This document shows, piece after piece, positions 21,449 through 32,405 of a stretch of DNA of 64,000 nt; position 1 is the stretch's first letter, and each line of letters starts with the position of its first letter. This DNA comes from Thauera sp. 2A1. Lineage in GTDB: Bacteria > Pseudomonadota > Gammaproteobacteria > Burkholderiales > Rhodocyclaceae. The notes under the pieces were generated by a model. It was not told the DNA's origin and searched no databases. It worked only from the letters and a program-made list of their open reading frames with translations. Location of the stretch: positions 62,001 through 126,000 of the forward strand of contig NZ_SSXV01000003.1 in assembly GCF_009469595.2 (NCBI RefSeq), written 5' to 3'. Position numbers and translations under genes: made by a program.

Positions 21449-22092
21449 TGGTCCGACTCATCCTCGCCGACGATCACCAGATGTTCCGCCACGCCCTGCG
21501 CGCGCTCCTGGAAAAGGACAAACGCATGACCGTTGTCGCCGAGGCGAGCAGCGGCGATGAATTGCTCGACATCGTGCGCCAAGTGCAGGCCGACGTCGTC
21601 TGCATCGATATCGGCATGCCGGGCATGAACGGCATCGAGGCGACCCGCCGGCTGCTCGCCATCCAGCCCGGCATCAAGGTCATCGGCCTGTCGGCGTTCT
21701 CGGACCGCCAGTTCGTGATGGACATGCTGAACGCCGGGGCCACCGGCTACGTGACCAAGGCCGAAGCCGGCGACGAGCTGATCCGGGCCATCCAGACCGT
21801 CCGCAGGGGCCGCAGCTACCTCTGCCCCGACGTGGCGGCGACGGTGACCAGCGCGCTGATGGAGAACATGCAGATGGCGACCGCCGCGCCGCGCATCTCG
21901 GCCCGCGAGCGGCAGGTGCTGCAACTGATCGCCGAGGGTCACACCTCGGTACGGATTGCCGAGCGATTGCACGTGGCGGCCTCCACCGTCGAGGTGCATC
22001 GGCGCAACATCATGCGCAAGCTGGACCTGCACAGCGTCGCCGATCTCACCCGCTACGCCATCCGCAACGGCATCACCTCAGTGTCGAACTGA
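21445..22092 (+). CDS. LuxR/NarL-family response regulator
   Basis: This 215-residue protein has an N-terminal receiver (LADDHQMFRHALRALLE with acidic pocket, CIDIGMPGMNGIEATRRL with phospho-acceptor Asp, TGYVTKAEAGDEL with conserved Lys) and a C-terminal LuxR-type helix-turn-helix (ISARERQVLQLIAEGHTSVRIAERLHVAASTVEVHRRNIMRKL). It is translationally coupled to the upstream kinase through ATGA overlap. Targets are unknown. Dyads in the 160-bp region downstream, in front of the phasin gene, are possible binding sites. Confidence 0.92.
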   Translation: MMVRLILADDHQMFRHALRALLEKDKRMTVVAEASSGDELLDIVRQVQADVVCIDIGMPGMNGIEATRRLLAIQPGIKVIGLSAFSDRQFVMDMLNAGATGYVTKAEAGDELIRAIQTVRRGRSYLCPDVAATVTSALMENMQMATAAPRISARERQVLQLIAEGHTSVRIAERLHVAASTVEVHRRNIMRKLDLHSVADLTRYAIRNGITSVSN

Positions 22093-22134
22093 GCCTTCCC
22101 GCTGCCGCTCGACGGCCACGCCCCTCGACCATCC

Positions 22135-22183
22135 CTACCGGTATATGGGTAGTCCGAACACACCGTCCGCGGTATTTGCGGAC
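22135..22183 (+). promoter_or_regulatory. Two dyads upstream of the phasin gene
   Basis: CTACC-N8-GGTAG (22135-22152) and GTCCGC-N7-GCGGAC (22165-22183) lie 70-120 bp before the phasin start. The first has the TACC/GGTA half-sites and spacing seen in some NarL/LuxR-regulator targets. Binding by the preceding response regulator is a guess from position. Confidence 0.3.
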
Positions 22184-22254
22184 GCCCCATGCTCGCTTAG
22201 CATGGGCGCCATTCAAGAAATCTATCTTTCTCACCCGGTAATCGAGGCCGCGCC

Positions 22255-22695
22255 ATGAATTCCCTGCCCTCCGTCCAGCAAATCACCGACACCGCCAACA
22301 CCAGCATCCAGCATTTCGTCGCGCTCGCGGACATCGTGCTGAACGCTTCCGAGCAACTCATGGGCCTGAACATCGAAGCCGCCCGCAGCGCCTGCGAGTT
22401 CGCCTCGACCAATGTGGCTCCGCTGACCGGCGAGGACATCAAGGACCAGCTCTCCAACCGCGTCACCGCGAGCGGCGAAGGCTTCGAGAAGGCCGCCAGC
22501 TACCTGCGCAGCGTCAACGAGATCTGCGCCAGGACGCAAGCCGACGTCGCCGAAGTCAACGCACGCCACGCAAGCGAATACGCCCAGTCGGTGCAGTCGC
22601 TGCTCGACACCGTCACCAAGCTCGCCCCCGCCGGCGCCTTCGATTTCTCGTCGGCCGCGAAGGCTGGCAAGACGCCGGCGCGCAAGTCCGCCTGA
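22255..22695 (+). CDS. Phasin family protein (PHA granule-associated)
   Basis: This 146-residue, Lys/Ala-rich, helix-rich protein matches the phasin_2 family (SVQQITDTANTSIQHFVALADIVLNASEQLMGLNIEAARSACEFA region, later FEKAASYLRSVNEICARTQADVAEVNARHA). Phasins coat polyhydroxyalkanoate granules and influence granule size. The tail KAGKTPARKSA is basic and resembles other phasin C-termini. It is monocistronic and ends at a strong bidirectional terminator shared with gltX. Confidence 0.88.
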   Translation: MNSLPSVQQITDTANTSIQHFVALADIVLNASEQLMGLNIEAARSACEFASTNVAPLTGEDIKDQLSNRVTASGEGFEKAASYLRSVNEICARTQADVAEVNARHASEYAQSVQSLLDTVTKLAPAGAFDFSSAAKAGKTPARKSA

Positions 22696-22776
22696 AGCGG
22701 TCGACTGAAGATTCAGGAGTGAAGGAGACGGACGCGCCGGGATCCTGAGCGATACCTTGCCGCCATAACAAATGGA

Positions 22777-22805
22777 CAAAAGCCCCTCACGGGGCTTTTG
22801 TCTTT
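22777..22805. terminator. Bidirectional rho-independent terminator between phasin gene and gltX
   Basis: CAAAAGCCCC-TCAC-GGGGCTTTTG is a perfect stem with A-rich and T-rich flanks (TTTTGTCTTTT), serving the converging phasin gene and gltX. Confidence 0.88.
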
Positions 22806-22836
22806 TCCGCCCCCCACTGTGCAAGGGGCGCTGCGC

Positions 22837-24249
22837 TCACAGATGGCGTGCCAGGCGTGCCAGCACGCGTTCGCGGCCGAGCACTTCGAGCACCGCGTCG
22901 ATCGCCGGCGTCTGCGGCACCCCCAGCACCGCGACCCGCAGCGGAATCGCCACCTGCGGCATCTTCAACCCGTGCTCCGCCATGGTGTCCTTGATCGCCT
23001 GCGACAGCGCCGCCTTGTCCCAGCTCGCTTGCTCCAGCCGCGCGCGCAGACTGGACAGGGCCGCCTTGGCGGTTTCGGTCAGGTGCTGGGCGATCACTTC
23101 CGGCGCCGGATGTACGTCGGCGCAAAACAGTTCGGCCGCATCGGCCAGCTCGTTGAGGTTGCTCGCACGATCCTTGTAGAGGGCGACGACCGCTTCGAGC
23201 GCCGGCCCGGCCTCCGGATTGACCTCGCGATGCGCCAGCCGGCTGGCGACGTCCGCGGCCAGCCAGGCGTTGTCGGTCTTCCTGATGTACTGCGCGTTGA
23301 GCCAGTTCAGCTTCTCGGTGTTGAACTGCGCCGCAGACGGTGTGATGTGGTCGAGGTCGAACCACTCCACGAACTGCTCGCGGCTGAAGATCTCGTCGTC
23401 GCCGTGGCTCCAGCCCAGGCGCGCGAGGTAGTTCACCACCGCCTCGGGCAGGTAGCCTTCCTCGTGGTATTGCATCACGCTGACCGCACCGTGGCGCTTG
23501 GACAGCTTGGTGCCGTCGTCGCCGAGGATCATCGACAGGTGCGCGTACATCGGCACGTCGGCACCGAGTGCGCGCAGGACGTTGATCTGCCGCGGCGTGT
23601 TGTTCACATGATCGTCGCCGCGGATGACATGGCTGATTTCCATGTCCCAGTCGTCCACCACCACGCAGAAGTTGTAGGTCGGCGTGCCGTCGGCGCGGGC
23701 GATGATGAAGTCGTCGAGCTCGGCGTTGGCGATCTCGATGCGCCCCTTGACCAGGTCGTCCCACGCCACCACGCCCTCGGTCGGGTTGCGGAAGCGCACC
23801 ACCGGCTGCACACCGGCAGGAACGGGCGACAGCGTCTTGCCAGGCTCGGGGCGCCAGCGCCCGTCGTAACGCGGCTTCTCGCCGCGTGCGCGCTGCGCCT
23901 CGCGGATCTGCTCGAGCTCTTCGGACGACATGTAGCAGTGGTAGGCGGTGCCCGCCGCCAGCATCTGCTGGATCACTTCCTTGTAGCGATCCATGCGGCG
24001 CATCTGGTAGAACGGGCCTTCGTCCTCCTTGAGACCGAGCCAGTTCATGCCGTCGATGATGGCCTGCACCGCCTCCGGGGTGGAGCGGGCCACGTCGGTA
24101 TCCTCGATGCGCAGGATGAAGGTGCCACCATGACGGCGGGCGTAAGCCCACGAGAACAGGGCCGTGCGCGCACCGCCGATATGCAGGTAGCCGGTGGGGC
24201 TGGGCGCGAAGCGGGTGCGGACGGGACGTGATGCGGTGCTGGCGGACAT
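22837..24249 (-). CDS. gltX: Glutamyl-tRNA synthetase
   Basis: This 470-residue class I synthetase has the HIGH-like motif ([19 protein letters not shown]) and the KMSKS-like motif ([15 protein letters not shown]), plus the family-typical [13 protein letters not shown] segment. Length equals E. coli GltX (471). The C-terminal anticodon-binding helices are complete. It charges tRNA-Glu in the cytoplasm. It is convergent with the phasin gene. Confidence 0.97.
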   Translation of the reverse strand: MSASTASRPVRTRFAPSPTGYLHIGGARTALFSWAYARRHGGTFILRIEDTDVARSTPEAVQAIIDGMNWLGLKEDEGPFYQMRRMDRYKEVIQQMLAAGTAYHCYMSSEELEQIREAQRARGEKPRYDGRWRPEPGKTLSPVPAGVQPVVRFRNPTEGVVAWDDLVKGRIEIANAELDDFIIARADGTPTYNFCVVVDDWDMEISHVIRGDDHVNNTPRQINVLRALGADVPMYAHLSMILGDDGTKLSKRHGAVSVMQYHEEGYLPEAVVNYLARLGWSHGDDEIFSREQFVEWFDLDHITPSAAQFNTEKLNWLNAQYIRKTDNAWLAADVASRLAHREVNPEAGPALEAVVALYKDRASNLNELADAAELFCADVHPAPEVIAQHLTETAKAALSSLRARLEQASWDKAALSQAIKDTMAEHGLKMPQVAIPLRVAVLGVPQTPAIDAVLEVLGRERVLARLARHL

Positions 24250-24342
24250 GGGGAATTCTGCGTCTTGCTTGGGAAAGGCGCGATTCTAAGCGATCGGCCG
24301 CCCCGAAGCTAAACGCGGCGCTCCATGCCCGGGCTCCGCATC

Positions 24343-26358
<2,016 letters not shown>

Positions 26359-26558
26359 CTTCTCGTCTCCAACTCCGGTGGGCGTGCTCTTTTTTTGCAC
26401 GTCAAGCACTGCCCCCCTGCCCTCTGGGCGCTCCTCGGGACCGGATTGTTCCATCAATGTCGCATCCGGCTTCTTGTTGGTATTAAAGCAAAACGCCTGC
26501 CATCCATACAGGGGAATTCGAGGCGTCATGAGCGCAGCCCGGTTGGCATAGGAGATGA

Positions 26559-26939
26559 CTATCGCCCAGCGGCGCGATCTTCCTCCTCCACCTCCGCCAT
26601 CTCGGCGTCCTCGAACAGCCGCGAGCGGGTGAGGAAGGCCTTGCCGGTGTTGCCTTCCAGCGAAAAGGTGCCGCCGTGGCCTTCGACCACGTCGATGATC
26701 AACTGGGTGTGCTTCCAGTACTGGTACTGGGAGGCGCTGATGTAGAAGGGCACGCCGCCGATCTCGCCCAGACGCACGTCATAGGCTCCGATCGTCAGGT
26801 CGCTGGGCAGGTAGCAGTTGGCGGCGCTGTTGTCGCAGCAGCCGCCGGACTGATGGAAGAGCAGAGCGGGACCGTGTTGCGCCTTCAAGGACTCGATCAG
26901 TTCGAGCGCAGCCGGCGTGGCGATGACGCGTTGCACCAT
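26559..26939 (-). CDS. DUF779 domain-containing protein
   Basis: This 126-residue protein has a cysteine pair (QSGGCCDNSAANCYLPSDL) and the segment YISASQYQYWKHTQLIIDVVEGHGGTFSLEGNTGKAFLTRSRLF, typical of DUF779 proteins found almost always downstream of ExaC/AldB-type aldehyde dehydrogenases. The function is not established. It lies 92 bases downstream of the dehydrogenase gene, behind a terminator-like hairpin, so its expression may be lower than that of the enzyme. Confidence 0.85.
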   Translation of the reverse strand: MVQRVIATPAALELIESLKAQHGPALLFHQSGGCCDNSAANCYLPSDLTIGAYDVRLGEIGGVPFYISASQYQYWKHTQLIIDVVEGHGGTFSLEGNTGKAFLTRSRLFEDAEMAEVEEEDRAAGR

Positions 26940-26959
26940 TGCTTTCCCTCCACAAATGG

Positions 26960-26988
26960 AAAAAACGGGGGCGGCCGCCCGCCCCCGG
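26960..26988 (-). terminator. Terminator or attenuator after the aldehyde dehydrogenase gene
   Basis: On the reverse strand an 8-bp stem CGGGGGCG/CGCCCCCG with a 6-base loop is followed by six T. It sits between the dehydrogenase and DUF779 genes. A second hairpin AGCCCGG-AGA-CCGGGCT (26994-27010) lies just before it. Confidence 0.7.
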
Positions 26989-27031
26989 TGAGGAGCCCGG
27001 AGACCGGGCTAGGAGAGAGAAGAGACGTCGC

Positions 27032-28552
27032 TCAGAAGAAGCCCAGCTTGTTCTCGCTGTAGCTCACGAGCAGGTTCTTGGTCTGCTGGTAATGGTCCAG
27101 CATGACCTTGTGCGTTTCCCGGCCGATGCCCGACTCCTTGTAGCCGCCGAAGGCTGCGTGCGCCGGGTAGGCGTGATAGCAGTTCGTCCATACGCGACCG
27201 GCCTGGATGGCGCGCCCCATGCGGTAGGCGACGTTGCCATTGCGGCTCCACACGCCGGCGCCCAGGCCATAGAGCGTGTCGTTGGCAATCTCCAGCGCCT
27301 CGGCCTCGTCCTTGAAGGTGGTTACTGCGAGCACCGGCCCGAAGATCTCCTCCTGGAAGATGCGCATCTTGTTGTGGCCCTTGAACAAGGTCGGCTGGAT
27401 GTAGTAGCCGTCGGCCAGGTCGCCGCCGAGTTGCGCGCGCTCACCGCCGATCAGGCACTGCGCGCCCTCCTGCTTGCCCAGCTCGAGATAGGACTGGATC
27501 TTGCTCATCTGCTCGCGCGAAGCCTGCGCACCCATCATCGAGTCGGTGTCGAGCGGATGGCCCTGCTTGATGGCGGCCACGCGCTGCAGCACGCGCTCGA
27601 TGAAGCGGTCGTAGATCGATTCCTGGATCAGCGCACGGGACGGGCAGGTGCACACCTCGCCCTGGTTGAAGGCAAACAGCACCATGCCTTCGATCGCCTT
27701 GTCGAGGAAGGCGTCGTCCTTGTCCATCACGTCGGCGAAGAAGATGTTGGGCGACTTGCCGCCCAGCTCCAGCGTGGCCGGGATCAGGTTGTTGGCGGCG
27801 GCCTGGGCGATCACGCGGCCGGTGGAAGTCGAGCCGGTGAAGGCGATCTTGGCGATGCGCTTGCTGGTGGCGAGCGGCATGCCGGCTTCACGGCCGAAGC
27901 CATTGACGATGTTGAGCACGCCCGGCGGCAGCAGGTCGGCGATCAGCTCGGCCAGGATCAGGATCGAGATCGGGGTGGATTCGGCCGGCTTGAGCACCAC
28001 GCAGTTGCCGGCGCCGATGGCCGGCGCCAGCTTCCAGGCGGCCATCAGGATCGGGAAGTTCCACGGGATGATCTGGCCCACGACGCCCAGCGGCTCGTGG
28101 AAGTGATAGGCAACGGTGTTCCCGTCGATCTCCGAGATGCCGCCCTCCTGCGAGCGCAGGCAGCCGGCAAAGTAGCGGAAGTGATCGACCGCTAGCGGGA
28201 TGTCGGCATTGAGCGTCTCGCGGATCGCCTTGCCGTTGTCCACCGTTTCGGCGTAGGCGAGCACTTCGAGGTTCTGCTCGATGCGGTCGGCGATCTTGAG
28301 CAGCAGGTTGGCGCGATCGGTCGGCGAAGTCTTGCCCCACGTCGTGAACGCGGCGTGGGCGGCGTCCAGCGCCAGCTCGATGTCCTCCGCCGTCGAGCGC
28401 GCGGCCTTGGTGTATTTGCCGCCGGAAATCGGGGTCACGACGTCGAAATACTCGCCCTTGACCGGCGCCACCCATTTGCCGCCGATGAAGTTGTCGTAGT
28501 GGCTCTTGAACTGGACCTTGGCGTCAGCGTGGCCGGGCATCGCGTAAAGCAT
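27032..28552 (-). CDS. exaC: NAD-dependent aldehyde dehydrogenase (ExaC/AcoD type)
   Basis: This 506-residue enzyme oxidises acetaldehyde or related aldehydes to the acid. It shows the coenzyme-binding segment ([29 protein letters not shown]), FTGSTSTGR, the general-base motif ELGGKSPNI and the catalytic cysteine in [12 protein letters not shown], all typical of the ExaC/AldB group. The ATG at 28552 has AGGAGA eight bases upstream; the frame continues upstream without similarity. It is read from a predicted sigma-54 promoter (28610-28625) and is probably activated by the AcoR-like protein encoded downstream. The pairing with a PedF-type cytochrome suggests a role in ethanol oxidation. Confidence 0.93.
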   Translation of the reverse strand: MLYAMPGHADAKVQFKSHYDNFIGGKWVAPVKGEYFDVVTPISGGKYTKAARSTAEDIELALDAAHAAFTTWGKTSPTDRANLLLKIADRIEQNLEVLAYAETVDNGKAIRETLNADIPLAVDHFRYFAGCLRSQEGGISEIDGNTVAYHFHEPLGVVGQIIPWNFPILMAAWKLAPAIGAGNCVVLKPAESTPISILILAELIADLLPPGVLNIVNGFGREAGMPLATSKRIAKIAFTGSTSTGRVIAQAAANNLIPATLELGGKSPNIFFADVMDKDDAFLDKAIEGMVLFAFNQGEVCTCPSRALIQESIYDRFIERVLQRVAAIKQGHPLDTDSMMGAQASREQMSKIQSYLELGKQEGAQCLIGGERAQLGGDLADGYYIQPTLFKGHNKMRIFQEEIFGPVLAVTTFKDEAEALEIANDTLYGLGAGVWSRNGNVAYRMGRAIQAGRVWTNCYHAYPAHAAFGGYKESGIGRETHKVMLDHYQQTKNLLVSYSENKLGFF

Positions 28553-28609
28553 GGTGTGTCTCCTGGTTTGATGGTGTCTCGGGGCGTACTGCCGCCGCAG
28601 GCCACCTAC

Positions 28610-28625
28610 AGCAGAAGGCATGCCA
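28610..28625 (-). promoter_or_regulatory. Sigma-54 promoter of the aldehyde dehydrogenase gene
   Basis: The reverse strand reads TGGCATGCCTTCTGCT: -24 GG and -12 GC are separated by exactly 10 bases. Transcription would start near 28598, giving a leader of about 46 bases with AGGAGA before the ATG. Confidence 0.7.
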
Positions 28626-28670
28626 AAGCTGCTTTTATTCGTTCATTCAATAGCTTGCTTGAAACGCGAC

Positions 28671-28828
28671 TGCTCCAGAATTTTTGCGCTCGCCTTTTGG
28701 AGCACTCCAGATCGCAGCGGTTGCTGCGCGTTGGCTGGAGCAGTCCCGCCGCCTTGCTCCAGCGCTGCTCCTTTCGCTGCACGAGCAGGCTGCTGCTCCA
28801 CAAAGCGCACGCATTCTGGAGCACTCCG
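28671..28828. promoter_or_regulatory. Cluster of seven TGGAGCA/TGCTCCA elements (candidate enhancer)
   Basis: Elements lie at 28671 (TGCTCCA), 28698 (TGGAGCACTCCA), 28736 (TGGAGCA), 28755 (TGCTCCA), 28766 (TGCTCCT), 28794 (TGCTCCA) and 28817 (TGGAGCACTCC). They sit between two outward-facing sigma-54 promoters, 70-280 bp from the start sites, the usual distance for enhancer-binding proteins. Recognition by the AcoR-like protein is inferred. The 479-base divergent region holds no gene. Confidence 0.65.
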
Positions 28829-28926
28829 CGTACTCGTTCCGGCGCAGCACGGGCGCCGCCCGGCGCGCGCCATTCCTGCATCGGCAGCGGGATCGGGGCG
28901 TATCACCCGCCCCGCTGTGCGGCGTG

Positions 28927-28942
28927 TGGCACACCGCTTGCA
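28927..28942 (+). promoter_or_regulatory. Sigma-54 promoter of the cytochrome c gene
   Basis: TGGCACACCGCTTGCA matches the sigma-54 consensus with GG-N10-GC spacing and TTGCA at -12. The start site is predicted near 28953, about 80 bases before the cytochrome gene. Confidence 0.82.
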
Positions 28943-29031
28943 CTCCGCCTGTCCACCGGCTCCGCAGCCCGCCTGCAAGCGCAACAGGCACGCAGCCGAT
29001 CAAACGACTCGACAGAAAAAAGGTGGAAGAC

Positions 29032-29469
29032 ATGATGATGAAGGAGACTCTCAACCGCGCCCTGCGCGTCGCCGCGATCGCAGCCTCCCTGGGCGCGGCC
29101 GCCGGCCTCGCCCAGGCGCATGGTGACGTGACGCCCCAGGCGGTCGACACCTCGGCGCTGAAAGCGATCACCGAGGGCTGGGTCGAGAAGAACCCCTACC
29201 GCAAGAACGACGAAGCCATCCGCATCGGCAGCTCGGCGTTCAACCAGAACTGCGCGCGCTGCCACGGCATCGGAGCGGTATCGGGCGGCATCGCCCCTGA
29301 CCTGCGCATGCTGCCCGCCGGAGACGAGGGCGACGAGTACTTCATCGGCCGCATCCGGCACGGCGTGACCCGCAACGGCGCGGTGTACATGCCGCCCTTC
29401 GAAGGCACGCTGACCCAGGAGGCCATGTGGGCCATCCGCGCCTGGCTGGAGACCGTCCATGTGGAATGA
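29032..29469 (+). CDS. pedF: PedF-type cytochrome c (c-550 of quinoprotein alcohol dehydrogenase systems)
   Basis: This 145-residue periplasmic protein has a signal peptide cleaved after ...GAAAGLAQA and a single haem c motif CARCH in SSAFNQNCARCHGIGAVSGG. The axial methionine is probably in GAVYMPPFEG. It matches PedF-like cytochromes that accept electrons from PQQ alcohol dehydrogenases. Three consecutive ATGs start the gene; the first (29032), after AAGGTGGAAG, is taken. No PQQ dehydrogenase gene is in the window, so the partner must be elsewhere. It overlaps the next gene by 11 bases. Confidence 0.85.
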   Translation: MMMKETLNRALRVAAIAASLGAAAGLAQAHGDVTPQAVDTSALKAITEGWVEKNPYRKNDEAIRIGSSAFNQNCARCHGIGAVSGGIAPDLRMLPAGDEGDEYFIGRIRHGVTRNGAVYMPPFEGTLTQEAMWAIRAWLETVHVE

Positions 29470-30316
29470 TCGCCGCCGCGTGCTGTTCGGGGTGGGCGCG
29501 CTGATCGCCCAGGCCGCCCTGCCTGGCGTCGCGCGCGCCATCGCCGCCGACAGCCTCCCCGAGACCCAGCAGCCTGGCGCGCTGCGCATCGCTGTGTATG
29601 CGGACTTTCCGCCGTACTCGCAGAAGGGCAAGGGCATCGATGTCGCGCTGGGCAAGGCGCTCGCCGAGAAGCTCGGCCTGCGCGCCGAGTTCGTCGAGTT
29701 CCAGCCCGGCGAGGACATGAACGACGACTTGCGCAACATGGTCTGGCGCGGGCATTACCTTGGCACACGTCCTGCCGACCTGATGCTGCATGTCCCGGTC
29801 GACGCCCGCTTTGCCGCGCAGAACGACAAGGTGGCGATCTTCGGCCCCTATCACCTCGAGACCATGGCGGTGGCGCGCGATCCGGCGCGGGTGCCGCCGG
29901 TGGCGGGGTCGGCCGCGAACGGGCTGGAGGTCTTCACGCGCGAGCTGATCGGCGCCGAGGTCGACAGCCACGCCAGCGACTTCCTGATGCAGGTGCTGAA
30001 CGGCCGCCTGCGGGAGCACGTGCGCCACTTCCGCACGCCCGCACTCGCGGTCGAGGCGCTCAAGCGCGGCGAGATCGCCGCCGTGCTCGGTACCCACACC
30101 GAGTTGCAGGCCGCCCTCGGCGACAGCAGCCGCCTAGTGCTCGACCGCGTCGCGCTGCCCGAGCTGCGCGTCGCCCAGTGGCCGCTCGGCATGGCGGTCA
30201 AGGCCGAGGCCAAGCCGCTGGCCGAGGCGCTGGGCCGTGCGCTGGGCGAGTTGCAGCGCTCCGGCGAGCTCGCGCGGCTCTTCGCCGCCCAGGGCCTGAC
30301 GCTGGCCACGCCCTGA
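29459..30316 (+). CDS. Quinoprotein-dehydrogenase-associated periplasmic substrate-binding protein
   Basis: This 285-residue protein has an N-terminal signal (RRRVLFGVGALIAQAALPGVARAIA) and a type II periplasmic binding fold (LRIAVYADFPPYSQKGKGIDVALGKALAEKLGLRAEFVEF; later LGMAVKAEAKPLAEALGRAL). It resembles the solute-binding-like proteins encoded beside PQQ alcohol dehydrogenases and cytochrome c-550, which lack a cognate ABC permease. The role there is not settled; delivery of a cofactor or substrate has been proposed. Overlap with pedF shows translational coupling. Confidence 0.78.
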   Translation: MWNDRRRVLFGVGALIAQAALPGVARAIAADSLPETQQPGALRIAVYADFPPYSQKGKGIDVALGKALAEKLGLRAEFVEFQPGEDMNDDLRNMVWRGHYLGTRPADLMLHVPVDARFAAQNDKVAIFGPYHLETMAVARDPARVPPVAGSAANGLEVFTRELIGAEVDSHASDFLMQVLNGRLREHVRHFRTPALAVEALKRGEIAAVLGTHTELQAALGDSSRLVLDRVALPELRVAQWPLGMAVKAEAKPLAEALGRALGELQRSGELARLFAAQGLTLATP

Positions 30317-30422
30317 GGGCATGACGTTCACGCATTGGCATGACGTCGGCCACAACCGGCGCGCCAGCTCCGCAGCCCCGCAACCGTCGTACCCACCAAC
30401 CATGAACCTAGGAGACAAAACG

Positions 30423-31304
30423 ATGACAGGACCGATCCGCCGTACCCACCTCGCTGCCGCGCTCGCCACGCTTTGCGTATCCGGCGCTGCCAGCGCGCTC
30501 GATGTGGATGCCGGTGACTACACCGCGCTGCCCGAGGGCACCAACCTCGCGCTGCTGTACTACCAGCACGCTGAAGTCGATCACCTTTACGCCGACGGGC
30601 ACAAGGGCGCGGGGGCGCTGCGCACTGACGCCGCCCTGCTGCGCTATGTGCATTTCACCAAGATCGGTGACTACATCATCGATCCGCAGATCATCGTGCC
30701 GTACGTCAACATCGACACCCGCGGCGCGCTGGCCGACGCCGGGGTGAACAGCCCCAGCGGCCTGGGCGACACCCTGCTCGGCGCCACGCTGTGGCTCAAG
30801 AACGATCCGAAGAAGGGCGAATACTTCGGCTTCACCTACTTCCTGTCGGCCCCCACCGGCGGATACGACCGCGACCGCGCGCTCAACATCGGCGCCGACC
30901 GCTACGGCCACATCCTGCAGTTCGGCTACATCAACCGCCTCACCGACAAGCTGACGGTGGACCTCATCGCCGACGCCACCCTCTACGGCGACAACAAGAA
31001 CGCGAATGTGGCCGGAGACACGTTGAAGAAGGCGGTCAGCTACCAGGCGCAGGCCTGGCTGCGCTACCACGTCACCGACGCATTCGATGTGCGTGCCAGC
31101 CTGTCGCGCGACTGGGGTGGCGAGACCAAGCTCGGCGGCGTGCGCCAGGACGATGAGAGCAATCGCTCGAAGTTCACCATCGGCGCAGCGTGGTTCGTCG
31201 AACCGACCGTGCAGGTGATCGCCAACGTCGGCAGGGACATCTCGGTCGACAATGGACCGAAGGAAGACAGCCGCCTGAACCTGCGCCTGCTGAAGGTGTT
31301 CTGA
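30423..31304 (+). CDS. MetA-pathway phenol-degradation family outer-membrane protein
   Basis: This 293-residue protein has a signal peptide ending ...CVSGAASA-LDVDAGDYTALPEGTNLALLYYQHA. Alternating beta strands and the sequence YFGFTYFLSAPTGGYDRDRALNIGADRY place it in the phenol_MetA_deg family of beta-barrels proposed to take up aromatic or short-chain substrates. The ATG at 30423 has AGGAGA at the right distance; an in-frame ATG seven codons upstream has none. It probably belongs to the pedF transcription unit (gap 106 bases). Confidence 0.8.
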   Translation: MTGPIRRTHLAAALATLCVSGAASALDVDAGDYTALPEGTNLALLYYQHAEVDHLYADGHKGAGALRTDAALLRYVHFTKIGDYIIDPQIIVPYVNIDTRGALADAGVNSPSGLGDTLLGATLWLKNDPKKGEYFGFTYFLSAPTGGYDRDRALNIGADRYGHILQFGYINRLTDKLTVDLIADATLYGDNKNANVAGDTLKKAVSYQAQAWLRYHVTDAFDVRASLSRDWGGETKLGGVRQDDESNRSKFTIGAAWFVEPTVQVIANVGRDISVDNGPKEDSRLNLRLLKVF

Positions 31305-31471
31305 GCATCTCCCCCGGGCGCAGCGGTCGCGGTTTCTGGACCGTTGCGCCAACTGTTACCATCCCCGCCTTCGCTTGGCCGGCAAGGCCGCCGCCGCGGA
31401 ATCCAACCGCGGAACCATTGGGCACTCGTCTCGGGACGAGCGGAATGGGCGAAGGAATCCAGGGGAAGGGC

Positions 31472-32398
31472 ATGAGCGGCGGCAAGGAAGAAGCGCGCAC
31501 CGGCGCGCAACTATCGGACACATGGAAGGGCGTGCTCGCGGCGGCGGTCGTCGTCTGCTGCTGGTCGGGCTTCAACATCGTCTCGCGTTTCGGCAGCACC
31601 GGCGCGTTCACACCTTTCGATCTCGCCGCGCTGCGCTTCGGTATCTCCGGCGCGATCGCGCTGCCCTTCTTCCTGCGCCGGACGAAGCCGGGCGAATGGC
31701 CGCGTTACGCAATCCTGGCTGCGGTGGGCGGACTCGCCTATGCACTGCTGGTCTACTCGGGCTTCGTGTACGCGCCGAGCGCTCATGCCGGCGTGTTCGT
31801 CAATGGCGGCATCCCGTTCTGGACGGCGATCCTGCTCGCACTCACCACCGGCATTCGCCTCGGCGGCAGGCCGGTGGGTGCGCTGCTGCTGACGACATGC
31901 GGCCTGGTCCTGATCGGCTCCGAGAGCCTGTTCGCAACCAGGAAAGGTGATGAATGGCTGGGCGACCTGCTGTTCCTGGCTGCGGCGCTGTCGTGGGCGG
32001 TGTTCGGCCTGTTGATGCGGCGCTGGCGGCTGCAGCCGCAGACGGCGATCTTCGGCATCGCCAGTTTTTCCTTCGTCGCCTACCTGCCGATCTACCTGAT
32101 GGGATTGCCGTCGACGCTGCAGCACGCGCCGTGGAGCGCGCTGCTGCTGCAGGGCGTGTATCAGGGCATCATCGCCGCGCTGGTCGCCGGCGGCCTCTAC
32201 AGCTATGCAAACCAGAAGATCGGGGCCAGCCGCGCGTCGATGGCGCTGGCACTGGTGCCGGCGGTTTCGGCCGTCGCCGGCTACCTGCTGCTCGACGAAG
32301 CGATCTCGCTCGCCGTCGGCGCCGGCATCGTGATCGTCACCGCCGGCGCCGTGATCGGGACATTGTCGCCGGCTACCGCCGGCCACGCCCGCTCATGA
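31472..32398 (+). CDS. EamA-domain DMT-family exporter
   Basis: This 308-residue membrane protein has about ten transmembrane helices arranged as two EamA repeats (first half from WKGVLAAAVVVCCWSGFNIVSRFG; second from LLFLAAALSWAVFGLLMRRW). The C-terminal ASRASMALALVPAVSAVAGYLLLDEAISLAVGAGIVIVTAGAVIG is a typical family ending. The start MSGGKEEART follows AGGGGAAGGG. The substrate is unknown. It converges on the copper chaperone gene with 7 bases between stops. Confidence 0.85.
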   Translation: MSGGKEEARTGAQLSDTWKGVLAAAVVVCCWSGFNIVSRFGSTGAFTPFDLAALRFGISGAIALPFFLRRTKPGEWPRYAILAAVGGLAYALLVYSGFVYAPSAHAGVFVNGGIPFWTAILLALTTGIRLGGRPVGALLLTTCGLVLIGSESLFATRKGDEWLGDLLFLAAALSWAVFGLLMRRWRLQPQTAIFGIASFSFVAYLPIYLMGLPSTLQHAPWSALLLQGVYQGIIAALVAGGLYSYANQKIGASRASMALALVPAVSAVAGYLLLDEAISLAVGAGIVIVTAGAVIGTLSPATAGHARS

Positions 32399-32405
32399 GC
32401 GGCCG

